From the NCBI GenBank assembly GCA_051003795.1, contig JBPCKZ010000116.1:1-13682 (forward strand): a DNA stretch of 13,682 bases, read 5' to 3'. The DNA comes from JALYXS01 sp051003795 (GTDB lineage Bacteria; Acidobacteriota; Terriglobia; Bryobacterales; Bryobacteraceae). The notes below the pieces were generated by a model that saw only the letters and a program-made list of their open reading frames with translations, did no database searches and had not been told where the DNA came from. Shown here piece after piece: positions 8,094 through 13,682 of the stretch. Within the stretch, counting starts at the first letter, position 1. The number at the start of each line of letters is the position of its first letter. Both the position numbers and the translations under genes were made by a program.

Positions 8094-9946
8094 AACCGAT
8101 AGTGGGCGCCGCCCTGGTGTTGTTGAGTCACCTTGTGAGCGCGCCCGCCCAGGGCCGGGAGCGGATCGTGCAACAAGGCGTGGCGGTGGAATTTGATTTG
8201 CGGCCCGTCGCCAACGGCACGGCCGTGGCAACTATCCGGGTTCTGGATGAAGCGAGCGGCACTCCCATCGATGGCTCCCGCCCCAAGGTCTGGCTCAGCA
8301 AACGGCGTAACGAGGCGGTCGCGATCGAGACACCGTGTCTCGAGAAAATCCGCAACTTCGCCAGCGGTCAGCTTACCGCCCGCGCCGACGTGGATCTGAA
8401 TAGTTATCTGCTCGCAACGCTTAACCATGACCGCACAGTTACATTTCTAAACCCGTTCGTCTCGGCAGTATCGAAGCTCGAAGCTGCAGTGGAGTTGAAG
8501 GGTGTTGGCTTCGATTGGGTATACTCGCCGGAACTGGAGAGGCTGTTCGTCAGTATGCCGGACGCCTCGGCGATTGCAGTTATTGACGCTGTCACGCTCA
8601 AGTTGCTTGGCAATGTCGAGCTTCCTACCGGTTCCAAGCCGGGCCGCGTAGTTCTATCACCGGATGGAAGTTCGGTGTGGAGCTCGCTCGACGGTTTCGG
8701 GCAAATTGCGGTGATTGATGGAGCCGGGCTGACAGTGAAAGGCTATGTTCCGGTAGGAAAAGGCATGCACCAGATCGTCTTCTCGCCGCCTCACCATCGA
8801 ACCTATATCACCAACAGCGAGGACGATAACGTGACGGCTGTCAATGCGGAAACACTCAAAAAGATCGAGGACATCCCGGTGGAGCGAACGCCGGTCGCGG
8901 CCGCCTGGGTGCCCGCCGCAAAACTGATCTATGTCGGCAGCGTAAATTCCAGCCGGGTGGCGGCCATCGATCCCGATACGAACAAAGTGGTCAGCCGGAT
9001 AGCAGCGGGACCGGGAATCGTCTGGTTGCAAGCCGATCCGGGAGGACGATTCGCGCTCGCGATCAGCCAAGCAGAGGGGAAAGTGTTCATGATCGATTCT
9101 TCGGTAGCGCAGGTAGTGGGTACGGCTGGGGTGGAGAGCGAACCCGATCAGGCCGCTTTTACCGAACGCTACGCATACGTACACGCGCTCGACAGCAACA
9201 GCTTCGCTGTGATCAATCTGGCCGAGTTGCGCGAGGGACACGCGACGCCTGTTTACATCCAAACGGGTGATGCCAAGCTGAGCCAGGAACCGAATCTGAT
9301 CGCTGCGGCTCCGGCGGTAGTCGCCACGCCGGAAGGCAATTCCGTGCTGGCCGCCAATGGACCGGAAGCGGTCCTATATTTCCTCGAAGAGGGGATGATG
9401 GCCCCCAAGGGAACGCTGCAAAATTACAGGCGGAAGCCTCGAGGAGTGATGGTGATTGATCGCGGGCTTCGCAGTATCGGGAAAGGCGTGTATCAGGCTA
9501 CTTTGCGGGTACCGTCGAGTGGTCGATTCGACGTGCCGTTCGCGCTCGATGAGCCTAAGGTTCGCGTCTGCTTCGAAGCGTCATTGATCGGCGATCCGGC
9601 GCCGGATCGTAAAGCGGCGGTTCAACTTCGCGCGGTGATGCAGAACCAGCGGGAGACGGCGATGCTGGGCCTCACACCAAGTGAGCCGCGTGAGTTTCAG
9701 TTCCGTATCCAGGACGCGGTTAGCGGTCAGCCGGTTCTCGGGCTGCGAGGTGTGCAGTTGCTCGCTTTCGAACCCCCAGGGCAGTGGCAAAGCCGCGAGT
9801 GGCTGATCGAGCGGGGCGACGGCATCTACGCCGCTACGCATCAGTTCCCGCATGCCGGAAAGTTTGTGCTGCAGGTAGTCGCGGTGCGCCGGGATTTCAG
9901 CCTGGAAGCGCACCCCGCGACAGTCCAGGTGAGGAACGGGAAATGA
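8090..9946 (+). CDS. Exported YVTN/cytochrome-d1-like beta-propeller protein with flanking Ig-like domains
   Basis: This 618-residue protein starts at the ATG overlapping the previous stop (ATGA, 8090-8093), with AAAGG 7 bases upstream. The frame is open further upstream, but only this start gives a signal peptide (MKPIVGAALVLLSHLVSAPA). Residues 27-80 look like a beta-sandwich domain (VEFDLRPVANGTAVATIRVLD). Residues about 105-435 form a propeller of repeated blades, each with a strand pattern like IAVIDAVTLKLLGNVELP, VVLSPDGSSVWSS, TYITNSEDDNVTAVNAETL or VAAIDPDTNKVVSRI. Residues about 465-618 hold one or two more beta domains resembling YtkA/FixH-like modules (GVYQATLRVPSSGRFDVPF, REFQFRIQDAVSGQPVLG). 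There is no CxxCH, so no covalent heme. Propellers of this type bind ligands, proteins or heme d1; here it probably serves the oxidase as scaffold or redox/ligand partner. The role is inferred from position. Confidence 0.82.
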   Translation: MKPIVGAALVLLSHLVSAPAQGRERIVQQGVAVEFDLRPVANGTAVATIRVLDEASGTPIDGSRPKVWLSKRRNEAVAIETPCLEKIRNFASGQLTARADVDLNSYLLATLNHDRTVTFLNPFVSAVSKLEAAVELKGVGFDWVYSPELERLFVSMPDASAIAVIDAVTLKLLGNVELPTGSKPGRVVLSPDGSSVWSSLDGFGQIAVIDGAGLTVKGYVPVGKGMHQIVFSPPHHRTYITNSEDDNVTAVNAETLKKIEDIPVERTPVAAAWVPAAKLIYVGSVNSSRVAAIDPDTNKVVSRIAAGPGIVWLQADPGGRFALAISQAEGKVFMIDSSVAQVVGTAGVESEPDQAAFTERYAYVHALDSNSFAVINLAELREGHATPVYIQTGDAKLSQEPNLIAAAPAVVATPEGNSVLAANGPEAVLYFLEEGMMAPKGTLQNYRRKPRGVMVIDRGLRSIGKGVYQATLRVPSSGRFDVPFALDEPKVRVCFEASLIGDPAPDRKAAVQLRAVMQNQRETAMLGLTPSEPREFQFRIQDAVSGQPVLGLRGVQLLAFEPPGQWQSREWLIERGDGIYAATHQFPHAGKFVLQVVAVRRDFSLEAHPATVQVRNGK

Positions 9947-10512
9947 GGGCCGCATACATCTTCCCCGTAGCGGCGTTTTTTTTAATACCGATCTCGTTCG
10001 CCGCGGAATCCACACAGCCCGGCCGTTGGCAACCAATCGGGTCTCCTATACCGGATGTTCGCGTGGTGGATCAAGACGGACGTGTGTTGCGCTTTTACAC
10101 GGATTTGGTGAAGGACCAAACGGTCGCAATTCAATTCATTTTTACGAGTTGCACGACCATCTGCACTCCCCTGGGTGCCACTTTTCACCACTTACAGGAA
10201 CTGACATCCGGAGTGGATAGGCGTCGGCTGATCTCAATTTCCGTCGATCCCGAACCAGATACGCCCGCGGAACTGCGGAAGTTTGCGGACCGCTTTGGCG
10301 CGCGTAACGGCTGGACTCTCGTGACCGGAGAGCGGGTGGACATCGAGAACCTATTGAAGGCGCTACGGGCGTTTACGCAAGACAGGAGCGCACACTCCGC
10401 GATGCTGCTCATCGGAAACGACCGCACGAACCGCTGGACACGCGCCTATGGACTGTCACCGGCTGAATCTTTAAGGGCGTTGCTGCGCGAGGCAGCGCAA
10501 GGAAATAAATAA
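9943..10512 (+). CDS. SCO1/SenC/PrrC-family copper chaperone (second copy)
   Basis: This 189-residue exported thioredoxin-fold protein starts at ATG 9943, overlapping the previous stop (ATGA), with GAGG 8 bases upstream; the frame is open upstream, but only this start gives the signal peptide (MRAAYIFPVAAFFLIPISFA). Copper ligands are C70 and C74 in FTSCTTICTPLG and H151 in RSAHSAMLLIGND. It is a clear paralogue of the protein at 1226-1792; shared elements include the RFYxDLV segment, DPEPDTP against NPADDTP, GWTLVTGE against GWVFVSGE, and the HSxMLLxGN end. The CxxxC interiors differ (TTI here, HGV in the first copy), which may mean different jobs, for example copper delivery against thiol reduction, or delivery to different copper sites. 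Its neighbours are a propeller protein upstream and a cytochrome c fusion downstream. Confidence 0.9.
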   Translation: MRAAYIFPVAAFFLIPISFAAESTQPGRWQPIGSPIPDVRVVDQDGRVLRFYTDLVKDQTVAIQFIFTSCTTICTPLGATFHHLQELTSGVDRRRLISISVDPEPDTPAELRKFADRFGARNGWTLVTGERVDIENLLKALRAFTQDRSAHSAMLLIGNDRTNRWTRAYGLSPAESLRALLREAAQGNK

Positions 10513-10513
10513 A

Positions 10514-11836
10514 ATGCGGAGGGGGGTTGTAGTTGCGTATTTGGTGTTGGCCCTGCTTCCGATTTGCCTTTTCGGCGTGGAGCCCGGCCAGTCACTCTAC
10601 AACCAAGGCCGCGTAGAAGGCCGCGAACTCATGGCCATGCTCCGGGGCAGCGCTACCGAAACGCCGGCGCGGCTTGTACCCTGCGCCAGTTGCCACGGCT
10701 TGCGTGGCGAGGGAACCACCGAGGCCGGCGTTCAGGTTCCGGCGCTCAAAAGCTCGTTTTCGGACAGCGAGCTTAGCCGCGCGGTCATCGATGGTATCGG
10801 GAAAGACGGCCGCATGCTCCATCCTTCCATGCCGTCTTTTCCACTGACGGACCAAGAGCTATCCGGTCTCGCCGCCTACCTGCGAACGTTAACGGATAGC
10901 GATTATAGAGCACCGGGACTCGACGGCAAGACCATTAATATCGGCATAGCGCTTGGCTCCCGGAGTGAACTGGCCAAAGCGGTAAAACAAGCGGTGGAAG
11001 CGGAGTTTCGGGAAATCAACCAACGGAGCGGCATCTATGGCCGGCAGTTGCATTTGACACCCGCGCACTCGAATCAGGATCTAGCGAAAAACGTCTTCGC
11101 CATTGTAGCTACTTTGGACCAGGCTGGCGCGCCGGCCGGCGTGCCTTCGGTAGGACCGGTTTCGAGCGCGGCTGCGAATCCCAGTACCTACACTTTAGTT
11201 GCGAGCGTCACGGACCAGATCGCCGCGCTCGGCGAATATCTGTCTACTCAACAGCTTCGGCGCATTCATTGGGTTCGGGCAAAATCTCCGTTCGATGTGG
11301 AAGCTGAAAGCGCCTGGGTCGATCTCACAAAGCGCCACATCGTGGAATCCAGTGAAACGAAAGCGGGCGCGGATGCACTTCTGTTTACCGGTTCGGTTAC
11401 CGATCTCGAACGGTTACTGAGAGAGGTTCCGAATGTGCCGGTCGCCACCTTGCACTTAATCGCCGGATCGAAGGTATTCGATTGGCCGGCACAGGATCGC
11501 AGGCGATTGGTTGTGGCATACCCGGCACTGTTGCCGTCCCAGATCGGTCCGGCGGCTCTTGGGCTTGGCGACACTCCTATGCCGTTTCTGGTTTCGAGAG
11601 CAGTGGGAACGGCGGCGGCTAAGGTTGTCATTGAGGCGTTGAAACGCGCGGGCCGCGATCTCACCCGCGAGGGCTTTCAGCAGGCCCTCGAATCTCTACA
11701 TGAGTTCCGGACAGATCTGGTCCCTCTAGTGACGTTTGGCTCGCGGCGTCATGCGGGAGTGCGAGGGGCTTACATGGTCTCTGCAGAAACAAACGGGTAC
11801 GCCCGCTTAACGGATTGGGTGAACGTGGAGGATTGA
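10514..11836 (+). CDS. c-type cytochrome fused to a type-1 periplasmic binding-protein domain
   Basis: This 440-residue exported protein starts one base after the previous stop. Residues 1-22 form a signal peptide (VVAYLVLALLPICLFG). Residues about 25-128 are a monoheme cytochrome c: the heme site is C57-A-S-C60-H61, and the likely axial Met is M106 in MPSFPLTDQELSGLAAYLRTL. Residues about 136-430 resemble the Leu/Ile/Val-binding (Peripla_BP_6) fold, with an opening strand TINIGIALG, the helix EAEFREINQRSGIYGRQLHL typical of that family, and the later segments LVASVTDQIAALGEYL, RRIHWVRA and ALLFTGSV. No transporter permease or ATPase lies nearby, so uptake is unlikely. I infer that the binding domain senses or docks a ligand or protein, while the heme accepts electrons from the oxidase system or another donor. 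The fusion is unusual. Confidence 0.85.
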   Translation: MRRGVVVAYLVLALLPICLFGVEPGQSLYNQGRVEGRELMAMLRGSATETPARLVPCASCHGLRGEGTTEAGVQVPALKSSFSDSELSRAVIDGIGKDGRMLHPSMPSFPLTDQELSGLAAYLRTLTDSDYRAPGLDGKTINIGIALGSRSELAKAVKQAVEAEFREINQRSGIYGRQLHLTPAHSNQDLAKNVFAIVATLDQAGAPAGVPSVGPVSSAAANPSTYTLVASVTDQIAALGEYLSTQQLRRIHWVRAKSPFDVEAESAWVDLTKRHIVESSETKAGADALLFTGSVTDLERLLREVPNVPVATLHLIAGSKVFDWPAQDRRRLVVAYPALLPSQIGPAALGLGDTPMPFLVSRAVGTAAAKVVIEALKRAGRDLTREGFQQALESLHEFRTDLVPLVTFGSRRHAGVRGAYMVSAETNGYARLTDWVNVED

Positions 11837-11840
11837 CGAT

Positions 11841-13484
11841 ATGAAATGGATGCAAAAGTTCTCGATGGCAGTCTTCGCCGCTATGTCTCTGTACGCGCAG
11901 CAGACAGTGCCTTTCAATTTGGTTGGGCCGATCCAGACATTTACGCTCGATTCACCCTCGGACCCGCTTAGCGGGGCCAAGATGAAGGTCAACGGCATCA
12001 CGGTCACTATTCCAAGAAACACGATCCTCTTCTTCCCCGCGCGTCTGCTCACCCCGAATGACGTATTTAAGTTCAAGCCGTATGATCATCCCCACGCGGT
12101 CGCGGCCGATCCGGTATTTCCGAACTCCGGTTTGGCGCTTAACGATCCGCCAGCTGTCAGGCCGCTTGCTGCTTTTGAAGCCGCGATTACGGGAAATATT
12201 GTGTCTGTGGCCGGAGTTCCAACCTATGTGGCGGGATTGGTGCACATCTCACAGCAGTCGCTGAACACTTCCGACGGGTACATCCTGGATATCGATTACG
12301 TCAAAGGTGAATTGATTGTAGGACCTGAGGCGGGCACAAATCTGAACGATCCGCCGGTGACTCGCGTCCGACTGAACGATCCGCCATTATCGGTGCCCGA
12401 GCCCAGAGCGGGACTGGGGCGCTTTGGGAAAGGCGGTTCATTCGATGAGCGTTTCACCGTGGATCAGGACAATGCGACCATCCGCTCCGCGACCGGTTTC
12501 CCGATGTGCATCCCGCGCACCAATCCTGCGACAACCGACGATGCGGATTGTCCCAAGAAGAACCGGCCGCCGGATGGAGTCGGTTTCCTGCAACGTTTCA
12601 CTATGGGGGCAATCGATGCGATGCAAGGAATCGCCATTGTGCCCGGAGTATCGCCTGCTCCTCCCCACCCGGAGTGCGACGCAAGGAAGCAGGCTCCTTT
12701 CGTGAAGGGAGACCGGATTACGTTTTCCGGAACTCTCGCGCTCGATAAATCGGTGACGCCCCCAGTGACATACGTCTCGGCTCATACTATTACCGCCTGG
12801 CTGGGAATCTACACGGAGCCGCGCAAGAATCCGGCCTATCTTTCTCTTGAGGTTTCACTGATTGGCACGGGCGGGATTCCCTTTGCCGCCGCACAGGAAA
12901 CCGGTCCCGGCAGGGCCATCCTGGGGGGAACTTTCACGACCCGCTTGCGAATCGAAGCTTTGGCAACCGATCCGACGCGTGCGGTCGAAATCTTCGCATT
13001 AGACTACACATCGAGCGGCGCCGGACCCATAATCCAGCGCTCAATGGCTCTTGCGGCGGGATCAAAAACGCGGCCGAAGAACGGACCTGTCGGCAAATTG
13101 ACGATGCCGCCGAGTTCCAAGCCGCCATTTGGACGGCTCCGTTTAAATGTGGATCGTGCGAATTATCTGCCTCCTCCCCGCGAGATTCTGATTCGATACG
13201 CGCTGCAGACCGGGGAAACGCAACCTCAGGTGGCTGGTCAGAATCCGACTATTGCGAACGGATTGTGGTTCGGCCAGTACAGTGCGCCTGTAAACGAATT
13301 CCTGTTCCCGGAAAACCTGGTCTATGGTGAGCGGCCCATACCGAATAATTTCGAGAATTTCTGCTTCCTGTTCACCGGTAGCGGCCCTCTGACGACGCTC
13401 GGGCGAACGGCCGGGCCGTTGGTCGGACAGCTCACGCCGTGGCCCAACTCGGGTCACAACACCCCGCAGGCAACATGTCCCTGA
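11841..13484 (+). CDS. Exported 547-residue protein of unknown function with LNDPP repeats
   Basis: I do not recognise this family. The start has GGAGG 9 bases upstream, and the gene begins 4 bases after the previous stop. A short signal peptide (MKWMQKFSMAVFAAMSLYAQ) ends near residue 20. The rest is rich in Pro, Gly and short beta strands, with no membrane anchor. Residues 100-104, 168-172 and 178-182 repeat LNDPP, the last two ten residues apart. Mature-chain cysteines (C223, C237, C279, C508, C546) could form disulfides. The segment GDRITFSGTLALDKSVTPPV resembles a beta-barrel or OB-like element, also suggested near residues 112-165 (AAITGNIVSVAGVPTYVAG, GYILDIDYVKGELIVG). His/Asp clusters (YDHPHAVAAD) could bind metal. 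As last gene of the cluster it may be a cell-surface or matrix component of the oxidation system; this is inference only. Confidence 0.83.
   Translation: MKWMQKFSMAVFAAMSLYAQQTVPFNLVGPIQTFTLDSPSDPLSGAKMKVNGITVTIPRNTILFFPARLLTPNDVFKFKPYDHPHAVAADPVFPNSGLALNDPPAVRPLAAFEAAITGNIVSVAGVPTYVAGLVHISQQSLNTSDGYILDIDYVKGELIVGPEAGTNLNDPPVTRVRLNDPPLSVPEPRAGLGRFGKGGSFDERFTVDQDNATIRSATGFPMCIPRTNPATTDDADCPKKNRPPDGVGFLQRFTMGAIDAMQGIAIVPGVSPAPPHPECDARKQAPFVKGDRITFSGTLALDKSVTPPVTYVSAHTITAWLGIYTEPRKNPAYLSLEVSLIGTGGIPFAAAQETGPGRAILGGTFTTRLRIEALATDPTRAVEIFALDYTSSGAGPIIQRSMALAAGSKTRPKNGPVGKLTMPPSSKPPFGRLRLNVDRANYLPPPREILIRYALQTGETQPQVAGQNPTIANGLWFGQYSAPVNEFLFPENLVYGERPIPNNFENFCFLFTGSGPLTTLGRTAGPLVGQLTPWPNSGHNTPQATCP
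12141..12385 (+). repeat. Three copies of an LNDPP-coding repeat
   Basis: AACGATCCGCC occurs at 12141-12151, 12345-12355 and 12375-12385, each coding the NDPP of LNDPP. The second and third are identical over CTGAACGATCCGCC and lie 30 bases (ten codons) apart, suggesting a small in-frame duplication. The first is 204 bases away, in a different codon context. Confidence 0.6.
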
Positions 13485-13487
13485 AGT

Positions 13488-13509
13488 CAGCCTGTTTAGC
13501 AACAGGCTG
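13488..13509 (+). terminator. Hairpin after the cluster, candidate terminator
   Basis: The arms CAGCCTGTT (13488-13496) and AACAGGCTG (13501-13509) pair perfectly over 9 bases around a TAGC loop, starting 4 bases after the last stop. No clear U-tract follows (CCATTCGATT), so it may be a weak or bidirectional terminator, or an RNA-stabilising stem, between convergent genes. Confidence 0.5.
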
Positions 13510-13536
13510 CCATTCGATTGCCTGACGTGAGCACCG

Positions 13537-13682
13537 GGTTCCGTTGCGAAGTTTCCGTGTGGCACGACTGCGGTCGTAGCAAGCTGGGTGAAGCCGGTTC
13601 GGACTAGGCGGTCACGCCGAACAGTTCGGCAATGAATTGGGCCTGACCGAGTGCATCTCCTTTGGCCAGCCATCTCACTCTA
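13537..13682 (-). mobile_element. Left end of a second IS6-family element, running off the window
   Basis: GGTTCCGTTGCGAAGTTT (13537-13554) differs at only two of 18 positions from the IS6-type end GGTTCTGTTGCAAAGTTT. A - strand frame with a transposase-like C-terminus ends 49 bases further in (stop at 13604-13606), a layout like the first element, where the end and the stop are about 43 bases apart. The repeat and protein end differ from the first element, so this is a different IS. Only 146 bases are visible. Confidence 0.6.
13604..13682 (-). CDS. Probable IS6-family transposase, C-terminal 26 residues (partial)
   Basis: A - strand frame enters from the right edge and stops at TAG (13606-13604). 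The visible end contains RWLAKGDALGQAQFIAELFG. The KGD...Q..FI..LFG pattern recalls the C-termini of many IS6-family transposases, from memory rather than a search. The neighbouring IS6-like inverted repeat at 13537-13554 supports this. No catalytic residue lies in the visible part. It is convergent with the copper cluster. If not a transposase, it is the tail of an unidentified - strand gene. Confidence 0.55.
   Translation of the reverse strand, partial: RVRWLAKGDALGQAQFIAELFGVTA

Noticed and set aside
1..13682. CRISPR arrays, tRNA or rRNA genes, riboswitches
   Set aside because: No regularly spaced direct repeats, cloverleaf or conserved RNA elements were seen on either strand.

Overview
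The window holds one long + strand gene cluster (1226-13484) of seven tightly spaced genes, with an IS6-family insertion sequence on its left and what looks like the end of a second, different IS6-family element on its right. High GC, a glycine-zipper gene tail at the left edge and the mix of exported proteins suggest a soil Gram-negative bacterium of the Acidobacteria (Solibacter/Bryobacter) type. That taxonomic guess is inference from sequence style, not from a marker gene.

Left part (1-1225): the end of a glycine-zipper protein gene (+), the 3' end of an unknown gene on the - strand cut by the insertion, and a complete IS6-family element (346-1159). The element has imperfect 17-bp inverted repeats and an intact D83-D140-E175 transposase. 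The right repeat may supply a -35 box for an outward promoter into the cluster.

Central cluster: SCO1/SenC-type copper chaperone (1226-1792); giant exported multicopper oxidase of about 1,888 residues (1813-7479); small beta-rich protein without a signal peptide (7479-8093); exported YVTN-type beta-propeller protein (8090-9946); second SCO1/SenC protein (9943-10512); c-type cytochrome fused to a type-1 periplasmic binding-protein domain (10514-11836); exported 547-residue protein of unknown function with an LNDPP repeat (11841-13484). Stops and starts overlap or nearly touch, so these genes are probably co-transcribed. A perfect 9-bp hairpin follows the last stop.

Working model (inference): an extracytoplasmic copper-dependent oxidation system. 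The oxidase is reminiscent of the giant putative Mn(II) oxidases (MofA of Leptothrix, MnxG/McoA of Pseudomonas putida). The two SCO proteins would load copper, and the cytochrome and propeller would pass electrons or bind metal or ligand. The most notable feature is the oxidase itself. It reads as three tandem two-cupredoxin modules. All four copper motifs are present but in permuted order (C-D in module 1, A-B in module 2), and module 3 has lost the ligands.

Right edge (13485-13682): hairpin, then a sequence matching an IS6-type terminal repeat (13537-13554) and a - strand reading frame resembling the C-terminus of another IS6-family transposase, running off the window.
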